Assembly (NCBI GenBank): GCA_046154965.1
Contig: JBJXDY010000104.1
Coordinates: 19,756-83,755 of the forward strand
Reading direction: 5' to 3'
Length of the DNA: 64,000 nt
From: DATKFM01 sp046154965
GTDB taxonomy: Bacteria > Pseudomonadota > Alphaproteobacteria > Dongiales > Dongiaceae
Shown: positions 42,631 to 51,064 of the stretch, in pieces
Position numbering within the stretch: position 1 is the stretch's first letter
Layout of the letters: the number at the start of each line of letters is the position of its first letter
Position numbers and translations under genes: made by a program
The notes under the pieces: model-generated
What the model saw: only the letters and a program-made list of their open reading frames with translations
Told to the model about the DNA's origin: nothing
The model's database searches: none

Positions 42631-42645
42631 TCTCCGTTGCGATAG

Positions 42646-42674
42646 TTTTGCATGATTGCGTCCGCGATGCAAAA
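42646..42674. promoter_or_regulatory. Inverted repeat upstream of the amidase gene
   Basis: TTTTGCAT (42646-42653) and ATGCAAAA (42667-42674), perfect 8-bp arms 13 bases apart, ~80-105 bases before the amidase ATG. A candidate operator or promoter element. Confidence 0.4.
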
Positions 42675-42752
42675 TCGTGGGCGTGACTCCCCGGACGTTC
42701 CGCCGCATTCTCCCTGTTCATCACTTGCCGTGAATTTCCGGAGTCCCGCCGC

Positions 42753-44180
42753 ATGACCGCATTCCCAGAGTATGAAAAGTATGACGCCCTCGGCCTGGCC
42801 GAATTGATTGCCCAGAAGAAGGTTTCGGCGGCGGATGTGCTGGACGCGGCGATCGGGCGGATCGAGGCGCTGAATCCGCGGCTCAATGCGGTCGTGCAGA
42901 AGATGTACGATCAGGCGCGGCAGACCTTGCAGGCAGGACTGCCGCAGGGGCCGCTGGCAGGCGTGCCGTTCCTGCTGAAGGATCTCTACACCTGGTACGC
43001 CGGCGCGCGGGTGGGGAACGGGTCGCATCTCTATGACGGCTTCGTCGCCGACCATGATTTCACCATCGTCGAACGCTACAAGCGGGCCGGGCTGCTGATC
43101 CTCGGGCGGACCAACACGCCGGAGTTCGGGCTGAACGCGGCGACGGAGCCGGCGGTCAACGGCCCGACGCGCAATCCCTGGAACCTGGAGTACAGCTCCG
43201 GCGGCTCCAGCGGCGGCGCCGCGGCGGCCGTGGCGGCGGGCATGGTGCCGGCGGCCCATGCGACCGACGGCGGCGGATCGATCCGCATTCCCGCCGCCAA
43301 TTGCGGCGTCGTCGGGCTGAAGCCCACACGCGCGCGGAATCCGGCCGGCCCCGATGTGGGCGAAGGCTGGAGCGGCCTGGCCGGCGGCCATGTGGTGAGC
43401 CGGAGCGTGCGCGATACGGCGGCCTTCCTCGATGCGTCGAACGGGCCTTCGCCCGGCGATCCCTATTGGGCGCCGCCGCCGGCGCGGCCGTTCCTGCAGG
43501 AAGTAGCAGCGGCGCCGGGCAAGCTGCGGATTGCGCTCTGCACCAAGCCGGCCACGGGCGTGCCGGCCCATGCCGATAGCGTCGCGGGCGCGGAAGCCGC
43601 GGCCAGGCTTTGCGAGGACCTGGGGCACCGGGTCACCGAAGCGGCGCCGAAGTTCGATTGGGAGGGGTTGATCTGGGCAATGCAGGTGATCATCGGCGGC
43701 AATCTGCGCAGCGCCGTGGATCTCCGCCTGGCGTCGCTGGGGCGCAGCCTGCAGCAGGGCGATCTCGAGCACGTCACCGCCGAGTGGTACGAGATGGGCG
43801 GCAAGTTCACGGCCCGCGACTATGCCCGCGCCATCACCATCGTCCATGGCATCGGCCGGCGCTTCGGCGCGTTCTTCACCCAATACGACGTGCTGCTGTC
43901 GCCGGTGCTGGCCGAGCCGCCATTGCCGCTGGGCTCCACCGACATGATGCGGCTCGATCTCAAGGCCTACAACGAGCGGCTGTTCCGGCTGATCCCCTTC
44001 ACGCCGCAGTTCAACGTTTCCGGCGGGCCGGGCATTTCGCTGCCGCTCCACTGGACGGCAAGCGGGCTGCCCGTCGGCGTTCATTTCGGCGCCGACTACG
44101 GCAACGAGGCGGTGCTGCTGCGGCTGGCCGCGCAGCTCGAGCAGGCCCAGCCCTGGCATGACAAGCGGCCGCAACTTTGA
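42753..44180 (+). CDS. Amidase signature family enzyme
   Basis: A 475-residue amidase with the Ser-cisSer-Lys triad region: Lys in PFLLKDLYTW near residue 76, the Gly/Ser-rich SSGGSSGGAAAAVAAG near 150 and DGGGSIRIPAANCGVVGLKPT near 174. Overall it resembles the 6-aminohexanoate-cyclic-dimer hydrolase-like group, but the substrate cannot be assigned. The preceding gene is a pseudogene; the next (HD protein) starts 18 bases later. Confidence 0.9.
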   Translation: MTAFPEYEKYDALGLAELIAQKKVSAADVLDAAIGRIEALNPRLNAVVQKMYDQARQTLQAGLPQGPLAGVPFLLKDLYTWYAGARVGNGSHLYDGFVADHDFTIVERYKRAGLLILGRTNTPEFGLNAATEPAVNGPTRNPWNLEYSSGGSSGGAAAAVAAGMVPAAHATDGGGSIRIPAANCGVVGLKPTRARNPAGPDVGEGWSGLAGGHVVSRSVRDTAAFLDASNGPSPGDPYWAPPPARPFLQEVAAAPGKLRIALCTKPATGVPAHADSVAGAEAAARLCEDLGHRVTEAAPKFDWEGLIWAMQVIIGGNLRSAVDLRLASLGRSLQQGDLEHVTAEWYEMGGKFTARDYARAITIVHGIGRRFGAFFTQYDVLLSPVLAEPPLPLGSTDMMRLDLKAYNERLFRLIPFTPQFNVSGGPGISLPLHWTASGLPVGVHFGADYGNEAVLLRLAAQLEQAQPWHDKRPQL

Positions 44181-44198
44181 GGGCAGCGATCTCAGGAA

Positions 44199-44792
44199 AT
44201 GACGACCGGCCACAGGAAACAGGCATCATCGAAAGCGGGCGACGAGCCGCTGCTCCTCTTCGCGCGGGCGCTGGATTTCGCCGCCCGCAAGCATGTGCAT
44301 CAGCGGCGCAAGGGCGAGTCCGCCGAGCCTTACATCAATCATCTGGCCGAGGTGGCGCGCCTGCTGGCGGCTACGCCCGAAAACCACAGCGCCGCGGTGA
44401 CGGTGGCCGGCCTGCTGCACGATACCCTGGAGGATACGGCGACCAGTCATGACGAGCTGGCGGCGGAGTTCGGCGAGGAGATCGCCTCGCTGGTGCGCGA
44501 GGTGACCGACGATACGGCCCTGCCCAAGGAGGCGCGGAAGAAGCAGCAGGTGATCCATGCCCGCCACGCTTCGGCCGGCGCCAAGATGATCAAGATCGCC
44601 GACAAGACCAGCAACCTGCACAGCATCCTCCATAGTCCCCCGCGCGGCTGGGACTTGGCGCGGAAGAAGGAATACTTCGATTGGGCCAAGCGCGTGGTCG
44701 AGGGCTGCCGCGGCGTCAGCGAGTATCTGGAGGCGGAGTTCGACCGGGCGTGGGCGCTGGGGGCGGAGGAGTTTGGGCTGCGGGGGAAGTGA
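44199..44792 (+). CDS. HD-domain protein, small alarmone hydrolase-like
   Basis: A 197-residue HD protein resembling the hydrolase half of RelA/SpoT and Mesh1. FAARKHVHQRRKGESAEPYINHLAEVARLL carries the first His, GLLHDTLEDTATSHDELAAEFGEEIASLVREVTDDT the HD pair and the ED segment, and AGAKMIKIADKTSNL the final Asp. No synthetase, TGS or ACT domain. It could degrade (p)ppGpp; that activity is inferred. Confidence 0.85.
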   Translation: MTTGHRKQASSKAGDEPLLLFARALDFAARKHVHQRRKGESAEPYINHLAEVARLLAATPENHSAAVTVAGLLHDTLEDTATSHDELAAEFGEEIASLVREVTDDTALPKEARKKQQVIHARHASAGAKMIKIADKTSNLHSILHSPPRGWDLARKKEYFDWAKRVVEGCRGVSEYLEAEFDRAWALGAEEFGLRGK

Positions 44793-44798
44793 GGCCGC

Positions 44799-44818
44799 GG
44801 CGGTGATCCCTCACCGCC
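44799..44818 (+). terminator. Hairpin after the HD-domain gene
   Basis: GGCGGTGA/TCACCGCC stem (44799-44806 with 44811-44818) with a 4-base loop, 7 bases after the stop. No T-tract, so a weak call. Confidence 0.4.
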
Positions 44819-44930
44819 ACGGCGCCTTGGCGAGGGCGGCGGGGCTTGGAGCATGACAAGGACGCCGGACGCAGAGCCTTGTGCCCGGTCCTGAACAGCC
44901 TGTCGGTTTCAGAGGATCGTCAATGGCCGG

Positions 44931-46490
44931 TCAGGCGTCGCCGGCCCGCTTGGTGAGGGGGCTGGCCGCATCCGGCCGGGGCGCGCCCGAGACGGGCTTC
45001 GCCGGACGCACCGGCGGCCGCAGCGGCTTTGGCGGCATCGGCGCGATGCGGCCGTTGCCGAGCCGGGCCAAGGCGCGCTGCTCGGGATCGATGCGGTACT
45101 TCTCCATCATGCGATAGAGCGTGACCCGGGAGACGCCGAGTTCCTTGGCGGCGCGCTTGATGTTGCCGCCATTGATGCGCAGCGCCTCGCGCATCAGCTT
45201 CTCTTCCAGCGCCTGGCGGGCGGTGGCGAGATCGGGCACCCCCTGATCGGCGCCGGTCGATTCCGCGAAGGTGAGGTCGGAGGCCATGATCCAGCGGCCC
45301 TCGGCCATGACCACGGCCCGGCGGATGGTGCTGATGAGTTCGCGCACATTGCCGGGCCAGCGGTAGCGCTGCATCTTTTCCAGCGCGCTGTCGTGGAAGC
45401 CGAGCTTCGGCAGCTTCAGCTCGGAGGAGAATTTGCGCAGGAAGAAAGTGGCCAGGAGCTGTATGTCGTCGCCGCGGTCGCGCAGCGGCGGCATGGAGAT
45501 GCAGAGCACATTCAGGCGGTAGTAAAGATCCTCGCGGAACTTGCCGGCCTTGATGGCGTCTTCGAGATTGATGTTGGTGGCGGCCACGACGCGGGTATCC
45601 ACCGTGATCGATTTGGTGCTGCCCAGTCGCTCGATGGTCTTTTCCTGCAGGAAGCGCAACAGATGGCCCTGCACCTCCAGCGGCAGATCGCCGATCTCGT
45701 CCAGGAACAGGGTGCCGCCGCGGGCCGCCTCGATGCGGCCCACCTTCTGCTTGATGGCGCCGGTGACGGCGCCGCGCTCATAGCCGAACAGCTCGGACTC
45801 GATGATGCTGGTGGGCAGGCCGGCGCAATTGATGGAGATGAAGGGACCGCCGCGGAAACTGGAGCGGTCATGGATGGCGCGCGCTACCAGCTCCTTGCCG
45901 GTGCCGGTCTCGCCGGTCACCAAAATGGGGGCGTCGACTTCGCCGAATTTGCGGACGGCCTGGAAGACGCGGGTGATCGCCGGGCTGACGCCGACGATAT
46001 GGGCATCGCCCTGGCCGGGGATGGCGCCGCCGAGATTGGCGATGTTCTCGCGGCTCTCCAGCGCCACCAGGCCGGCGATATGGCCCAGGCTGAACATCAG
46101 CCGGTCATGGAGAATCGGCAGGCGGTGGAAATCATGGAGCAGGCCCTTGCTCACCAGCTCGGCGAATTCGGGCGCGCGCAGGGCTTCGGTTTCCAGGAGG
46201 GCGATCAGCCGAAGGCGGGGCGCCATCTCGGCCAGCGCCAGGGCCTTCTGCACGGCCTGGGGATCGGGCCGCCGGCCCAGCTGCAGCAGGCCGGCGATCG
46301 GCCGCTCATGCTCGATCAGCCGCCGCGCCTGTTCGGTATCCTCGGCCGCCAGCAGCCGGACCTGGCTGCTATCCAGCGCCTCAAGGCCGGTCAAAGCCTC
46401 GGCATCCTTGCTGAGCGTCATCGCCAGCACGGCGTGGGGCGGTTTCTTCGAATCGCCTTCCACAGCCAGATCGACGAGTTGCCCGCTCAT
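44931..46490 (-). CDS. AAA+ enhancer-binding regulator with GAVTGA motif, Fap-operon linked
   Basis: A 519-residue NtrC-type activator. Residues 1-~150 are a divergent receiver-like domain without an obvious phospho-acceptor Asp. The AAA+ domain has Walker A GETGTGKE (193-200), the sigma-54 contact loop ELFGYERGAVTGA (240-245; the usual Phe is Val) and Walker B GGTLFLDEIGD (258-268). The Fis-type helix-turn-helix NGGNIKRAAKELGVSRVTLYRMM is near the end, followed by a Pro-rich tail. ATG 46490 is preferred to a TTG 114 bases upstream. It lies just downstream of the Fap-like operon, whose promoter is sigma-54 type, and is its likely activator. Confidence 0.88.
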   Translation of the reverse strand: MSGQLVDLAVEGDSKKPPHAVLAMTLSKDAEALTGLEALDSSQVRLLAAEDTEQARRLIEHERPIAGLLQLGRRPDPQAVQKALALAEMAPRLRLIALLETEALRAPEFAELVSKGLLHDFHRLPILHDRLMFSLGHIAGLVALESRENIANLGGAIPGQGDAHIVGVSPAITRVFQAVRKFGEVDAPILVTGETGTGKELVARAIHDRSSFRGGPFISINCAGLPTSIIESELFGYERGAVTGAIKQKVGRIEAARGGTLFLDEIGDLPLEVQGHLLRFLQEKTIERLGSTKSITVDTRVVAATNINLEDAIKAGKFREDLYYRLNVLCISMPPLRDRGDDIQLLATFFLRKFSSELKLPKLGFHDSALEKMQRYRWPGNVRELISTIRRAVVMAEGRWIMASDLTFAESTGADQGVPDLATARQALEEKLMREALRINGGNIKRAAKELGVSRVTLYRMMEKYRIDPEQRALARLGNGRIAPMPPKPLRPPVRPAKPVSGAPRPDAASPLTKRAGDA

Positions 46491-46756
46491 TGCGCTTCCG
46501 TAATCTTCAAGGTTCGATGTCCCCGCGGTGCTCTTCCGGCTGCCCTTCCCGGCGTTCGAATTCTTAACGGGCAAATGTTGCTTTCCTCTTAGTGCGTTTG
46601 ACAAAAATATCTGTGACCTACGTCACCCCGTTGGTTGGTCATGCATCTTTTGTCCTAACTCCCCGCGAATCGAGACCGACCGCCACATCCGGCTTGGCCC
46701 GGCTGGAGCGCCCGATATCATTGAAACCTGATAATCAAATTACTTAACGAATGTTC

Positions 46757-46838
46757 CGGCCAGCATGCCGGTTCGCCTGAACGATCAGGCTCCCGTGAGG
46801 AAACTCTTTTTGCCCGACATCCCGCGGAACAGTCGGGC
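46757..46838. promoter_or_regulatory. Structured leader region upstream of the activator gene
   Basis: Three consecutive inverted repeats: CCGGC/GCCGG (46757-46772), GCCTGA/TCAGGC (46775-46790) and GCCCGAC/GTCGGGC (46812-46838), with a T5/A5 run between the second and third. The activator starts ~270 bases away on the minus strand, so this could be its untranslated leader. No known RNA family was recognised. The rest of 46491-46990 shows no gene. Confidence 0.4.
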
Positions 46839-46990
46839 ACCACCCCTATTTCAATTCCGGCTCTGGAGAGCCGCCGCTTCCTGACCATCGTGAATTACGG
46901 CACAGCATATTATCAAAAACTATAGCAAAATGCTGAAACCACCGCAGCACTAATCGATCAGTTCCCAGGGAATTGAAAGGCCGCCCAAGG

Positions 46991-47023
46991 AAAAAGGCCG
47001 GGAACCAAATGGTTCCCGGCCTT
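46991..47023 (-). terminator. Intrinsic terminator of the Fap-like operon
   Basis: A perfect 13-bp stem (46994-47006 with 47011-47023, AAGGCCGGGAACC and complement), AAAT loop, and on the minus strand a T5 tract. It lies 38 bases after the fapF-like stop and separates the operon from the activator gene. Confidence 0.88.
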
Positions 47024-47060
47024 CCTTGATTTGTTAACTATTATCCGGCCGATGGCGGTT

Positions 47061-48467
47061 CTATTCGTCTTCGTTGCCGAACAGGTTGAACCGGATGGGC
47101 ACGCCGAGACGCACCGAGAAATCGTTCGCGTCGTCGGTGGCACCGACTTCGAAGTTCAGGTTCATGCCCACCGAATCGGAGATCTGATAGGACCAGCCCA
47201 CCAGGAACGACGCCGCATGCAGCGGATCGGTCTCCGTTGTCCCGGTGAATGGCGGCGGCGGCGGATTGGGGCCTTGGGGGTTCGGGTCGACGACGGTGGT
47301 CTCCTGCGATGTCGGGAAGATGTAGTCGTACTTGAAGCCCAAGTTGAACGAGAACTTCTCGTTCAGGCTCAGGCCCATGCCCAAGGAGATGTTGACCGAG
47401 TCGCCGGGATCGACTTCGCCGATCGTCGCCGAAATTGGCAGAGAGCCAAGCTGTGGCGGCGTGATCAAGCGCGTCTGATCGATATCGTCGGCGATGTTGA
47501 TGGTATAGCCGAAGGTGCCGAAGAAGACGACGGGATCGGTCGGGAAAATGGCCGTAATGCTGGGCTGCACGCCCCAAAATCCGGAGCCCGTGGCAAGTTC
47601 CGTCGGCCGGCCGAGGCTGTCGAAATCGACGTCGAACGGGCTCGTTCCCGTGGGCGCCTTCAATCGCACGTTGCCGACAGTGTAGACGGGCGCCGACGTG
47701 ATCTGGTAGTGCGCCGCAAACTCCACGTCGCCGATGTTGTCGCCCTTGTTGGTCTCATCCAGCGTCGGCTGGTTGAACTGGGTAATAAAGGACTGTTCCA
47801 CCTTTTCCGAGCGGAAGACATAGGGAACGCGCGCCTCGATTTCGAAGCGGTCGGTGATGCCGTAGCGGAAGTTCAGGGCGGTCTCCACGGTATCGCGATC
47901 GGCCTCGGAAACCTCGATCAGGCCGATGAACACGATGTCCTGGATTTCGACGCCCTGGGCGAAGAACCGGTTGCTGGTGGAATGGGTGAACTGAAGCGAC
48001 GGCTCCACCACCAGCGTCCCCCGCGGCGTCAGAACACCCTGACCTTGACCTTCCAGCGCGCGGTTTATCGCCTCGGCCTCCGCCTCCGCATCCTCCGGCG
48101 ACGGCGCCTCGCCCACCGGCTGATCGGTCGAATCCTGGGTCTTGGTGACGCCGCCGGTGGTGAATGTCCCGCTGCCCAGATTGAAGGTGACCGGCGTCGT
48201 GTCCGGATCGTCGGAAGCGCCGACCTGCGACTTGAGGAAATTGAGCTGGTTCTGCTGCTGCTGCAGCGCCTGCTTCTGCTGGTCCAGCTGCTGCTTTTGG
48301 GCTTCGAGCTGCTGCTGCAGGAGCTTCAGATCTTCTTTCGTCACCTCGCCGGTATCGTCAGCCGCCGCGATCCCGGCCAAAAACGGAGTTAATACCGCGC
48401 TGCACAATAAAACGGTACGAAACGCCGGGCGCAGCCGACGCAGGTTGGCCTTAAGGTCGCCTATCAT
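47061..48467 (-). CDS. fapF: FapF-like outer-membrane protein: coiled coil plus beta-barrel
   Basis: A 468-residue exported protein. Signal peptide to ~36 (ending AGIAAA), a Gln/Lys/Leu-rich coiled coil at ~42-80, a disordered Thr/Glu-rich linker to ~140, then ~320 residues of alternating strands (TLVVEPSLQFTHS, TALNFRYGITDRFEIEARVPYVFRSE, VNISLGMGLSLNEKFSFNLGFKYDYI, FSVRLGVPIRFNLFG), which suggests an outer-membrane barrel. Pseudomonas FapF, the amyloid export pore, has this same plan of N-terminal coiled coil and C-terminal barrel. It is the last gene of the operon, as in Pseudomonas. The match is by architecture and gene order, not by close sequence identity. Confidence 0.75.
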   Translation of the reverse strand: MIGDLKANLRRLRPAFRTVLLCSAVLTPFLAGIAAADDTGEVTKEDLKLLQQQLEAQKQQLDQQKQALQQQQNQLNFLKSQVGASDDPDTTPVTFNLGSGTFTTGGVTKTQDSTDQPVGEAPSPEDAEAEAEAINRALEGQGQGVLTPRGTLVVEPSLQFTHSTSNRFFAQGVEIQDIVFIGLIEVSEADRDTVETALNFRYGITDRFEIEARVPYVFRSEKVEQSFITQFNQPTLDETNKGDNIGDVEFAAHYQITSAPVYTVGNVRLKAPTGTSPFDVDFDSLGRPTELATGSGFWGVQPSITAIFPTDPVVFFGTFGYTINIADDIDQTRLITPPQLGSLPISATIGEVDPGDSVNISLGMGLSLNEKFSFNLGFKYDYIFPTSQETTVVDPNPQGPNPPPPPFTGTTETDPLHAASFLVGWSYQISDSVGMNLNFEVGATDDANDFSVRLGVPIRFNLFGNEDE

Positions 48468-48635
48468 GATGAAGCCCCCCCAAACTCTACCCCCGAAGTC
48501 TAGTTACTGTTTTATTAATAGCCGAGTTGGCGGCTAATTCCAAATGCTAGCTTATCGAATCCGGTCATAGGGCAATTGCCGGCTGGAACGCTGATTTCCA
48601 TTCCTACGCCTGGTCCGGCCGGCCCGGCCCGGCCG

Positions 48636-49205
48636 TCAGTAACCGACCGTGGCCAACCCCAGATTGTTCAGCATGCTGCCGATAGCGCCCAGCCCGGCGA
48701 TCGTATTCATGTTCGTGATCCCGACATTCATCGTGACCGACTGCTGGATGATCTGGTTGTTCAGGGCATTCGCCACACTGGCGACGACTCCGCCACCCCT
48801 ATCGCCCATCTGGTGGATGATGTTCTGGCCAGTCTGGCTCAGAGCGAAACCCTGCGCCGTCTGGCTCATCGTCAGGCCGGCGGTATTGTTGAAGTTCATC
48901 GTCGCGTCGCCGGGATTCTCCAGATTGAACGCCGTCTCAAGCACAAGGATGCCATTCACTGCCGTGCGCATGATCATGCCGAAGGAGATATCCATGCCGG
49001 CATAGGTGAAGCCGCCGCGCATGTTCGCCAGCTTTTCCGTCGCCACCGGCTTGAACTTGTTCGTGTCGAGATCGCCGAAGGAACCCGCCGATGCATTCGG
49101 CGCCGACACGGCCATCAACACCGCAACGAACAATGCGACAGCCGCGCAACGCAGGGCCGAAACGCCAGCCGATCCTGCTGTTGAAAGATAGTGCCTGGGG
49201 GACAT
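48636..49205 (-). CDS. FapE-like secreted protein with double-glycine motif
   Basis: A 189-residue exported protein. Signal peptide to ~40 (ending SAPNASA), then LDTNKFKPVATEKLANMRGGFTYAGMDISFG. The RGG at 63-65, preceded by Leu at -7 and Met at -4, looks like the double-glycine leader motif cut by C39 peptidases, and such a peptidase is encoded just upstream. Residues ~140-160 (VASVANALNNQIIQQSVTMN) match the Gln/Asn motif of the small protein at 49966-50325. Its place between the fapD-like and fapF-like genes is that of fapE. ATG 49205 is chosen over a TTG at 49250. Confidence 0.7.
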   Translation of the reverse strand: MSPRHYLSTAGSAGVSALRCAAVALFVAVLMAVSAPNASAGSFGDLDTNKFKPVATEKLANMRGGFTYAGMDISFGMIMRTAVNGILVLETAFNLENPGDATMNFNNTAGLTMSQTAQGFALSQTGQNIIHQMGDRGGGVVASVANALNNQIIQQSVTMNVGITNMNTIAGLGAIGSMLNNLGLATVGY

Positions 49206-49221
49206 CGCTTCGATTCCTGCC

Positions 49222-49917
49222 TTAGAAGTTGTTGCCGAACATGTCGACAAACATCGTCGAGCCGTTCGTTGCCCTGCCGTTTGCGACAGGCGCGTCTGGC
49301 TTCACGCCCCACTCGGCAGTCTGATTGAAGTGCTTGCGGCCCACGGTCGCTTTGCTGCGGACGATCAGCACGACCGGCTGCCGGATTTTCTCGAACTCTT
49401 CCCGGTTCATCGCCATCATGCCGGCCGCCGGATTACCCAGCAGCACGCGGTCGCCCTTGATGCCCTTTATCAGCACGAAATGGCTGTAGCCCCTGAGGTC
49501 GATCAGGGCGATCGCCGGCACGCCCAGCTTCAGGACCTCATCCAGCGTCAGCTCGAACCCGTCGGCCTTCATGCCGATCCGCTCGATATGGCTTTTCATG
49601 TCGAGGAACGAGAAGCCGTACTGCTGGATTTTCGCCTGATCCCCGTTCTCGTACATCGAGGTGAACACCTCCTGCTCGGTGCTCGCGACGCCGTAGTGGT
49701 GGGTCAGAAGCATGGCGACAGCAGCGGCGCCGCAGCTGAAATCATACTGCTGCATGATGACCGACTGGAACGGGCGGTCGCGCATGCTGGTAACGGGCAG
49801 GCGGAACGAACCCGCGGCGCCGGTTTCAATACCCTGGGCTTTGGCGGAATACATATCCGCTGTAGCCAAGGGCGCCGCCATCAGGGCGGTCAATGCAACG
49901 ATGGTAAGTATGCGCAT
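49222..49917 (-). CDS. fapD: FapD-like C39-family cysteine peptidase
   Basis: A 231-residue exported peptidase. Signal peptide to ~20, then a C39 domain: QQYDFSCGAAAVAMLLTHHYG with catalytic Cys62, RGYSHFVLIKGI with His146 and LLGNPAAGMM with Asn162 in the Asp/Asn position. There is no ABC transporter part, so it acts alone in the periplasm. FapD of the Pseudomonas functional-amyloid operon is also a stand-alone C39 peptidase. AGGAG lies 8 bases before ATG 49917; a GTG at 49926 is less likely. Confidence 0.85.
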   Translation of the reverse strand: MRILTIVALTALMAAPLATADMYSAKAQGIETGAAGSFRLPVTSMRDRPFQSVIMQQYDFSCGAAAVAMLLTHHYGVASTEQEVFTSMYENGDQAKIQQYGFSFLDMKSHIERIGMKADGFELTLDEVLKLGVPAIALIDLRGYSHFVLIKGIKGDRVLLGNPAAGMMAMNREEFEKIRQPVVLIVRSKATVGRKHFNQTAEWGVKPDAPVANGRATNGSTMFVDMFGNNF

Positions 49918-49965
49918 CCGCGCCACTCCTGCGGTTGTGTTCCAGAACGACGTGGCGCCCAGGCG

Positions 49966-50325
49966 TCAGTTCTGTGGTCCAAGCAGAATGTTGATCGTCG
50001 TGGTCTGCTGAATCAGCGAGTTGATCCCGGTATTCGCCGCCTGCATGACGATACCGTGACTGCCGTAGTTGTAGTTGTTTACGGTTCCCGTCTCGATCGT
50101 GCCGCCTTCGTTGTAGATATCATTGCCCTCAACGGTGCCGTTCTGCGTGCTTTGAGCATGCATCCCGATCAGCGTCAGGTCGCCGCCGTTCAAGGATTGC
50201 AGCGAAGTCATCGCGACGCTGTTGTCCGCAGAAATCTCGTCACCATCCGCACGCGCCTCAGCCACCCACACGCAAACGCCAAGAGCCAGCAAGGACGCAA
50301 AGGTTGTTTTCATTTCAATCCGCAT
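49966..50325 (-). CDS. Small secreted Fap-like protein
   Basis: A 119-residue exported protein, signal peptide ending VAEARA (~26). The mature ~93 residues are rich in Asn, Gly, Thr and Gln (LNGGDLTLIGMHAQSTQNG, TGTVNNYNYGSHG) and end with VMQAANTGINSLIQQTTTIN, a motif shared with the FapE-like protein and, more loosely, with the two 186-aa paralogues. Size and place suggest a FapA/FapB-like minor subunit or chaperone. GGGAG ~10 bases upstream supports ATG 50325; ATG 50334 and 50313 are alternatives. Confidence 0.72.
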   Translation of the reverse strand: MRIEMKTTFASLLALGVCVWVAEARADGDEISADNSVAMTSLQSLNGGDLTLIGMHAQSTQNGTVEGNDIYNEGGTIETGTVNNYNYGSHGIVMQAANTGINSLIQQTTTINILLGPQN

Positions 50326-50424
50326 GGCACGCATCTCCCAAACAACTTAATTCAAAACACCGATTCCCGGTCGCCCGGGAAAGATGCCGGTGGGCACGAG
50401 GGCCCACCGGCTGATACGCATGAC

Positions 50425-50985
50425 TTAGAGTCCGTTGAACGACGCCTGCGCCGACACCTGAACCTGAGCCTGGTTCAGCGTGTTCACGCCGGAAGCCGCC
50501 TGCTGCACATTGATGCCGGCATCGAAGTTACCGGACTGGCCGATGCCACCGGTCTTGATCGAGTTGCCGGCAGCCTGCTTCGCACCGTAGGCGAGATTGA
50601 CGTTCGCGCCGCCGTTGTCGGTCTTGTTGTCCGCCACATAGCCGGTCATGTCGGCAGAGGACTTGGCGATACGCTTGGACGCATCGATCTTGATCGTGAC
50701 GTCGATGTCGTCGATGTTCACGTCGAGGACCGAGTTGCCATCGTTGTCATTGCCGACGCCGGCGCCGTTGGCGCTGTCGTCAACCTTGTTATCGTTGGCG
50801 TGGTCGCTGCTGTCGGTATTGTAGCTGTTGACATCGTTGCCGTCATTGTCGTTGCCGACAACGGAATCGGCGTTGTGGTCGTTCTTGCTGCCGCTGAGCA
50901 GATCGGCATCAATATCGCCCGCATACACGTTGCCCGCGAAGGACAGCGCGAAGGCCGAAACGGCAACCATCAGTAGCTTCTTCAT
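50425..50985 (-). CDS. Fap-like secreted fibre-subunit candidate, paralogue 2
   Basis: A 186-residue exported protein. Signal peptide MKKLLMVAVSAFALSFAGNV.. to residue 22, an Asp/Asn-rich segment (23-92) with GNDNDGND and GNDNDGNS repeats, a strand-like DVNIDDIDVTIKIDAS (88-103), then a C-terminal part with GGIGQSGNFDAGINVQQAAS and GVNTLNQAQVQVSAQ. It resembles amyloid fibre subunits (FapB/FapC) in composition and gene place. About as long as and clearly homologous to the next gene upstream, with identical signal peptide and C-terminus. Confidence 0.8.
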   Translation of the reverse strand: MKKLLMVAVSAFALSFAGNVYAGDIDADLLSGSKNDHNADSVVGNDNDGNDVNSYNTDSSDHANDNKVDDSANGAGVGNDNDGNSVLDVNIDDIDVTIKIDASKRIAKSSADMTGYVADNKTDNGGANVNLAYGAKQAAGNSIKTGGIGQSGNFDAGINVQQAASGVNTLNQAQVQVSAQASFNGL

Positions 50986-51064
50986 GATGTTCGTCTCCTA
51001 TCGATCAGCTTGCACCGAGCGGCCGGCGCCTCCCGAAGGATGCGCCGGCATATGCCCGAGAAGC

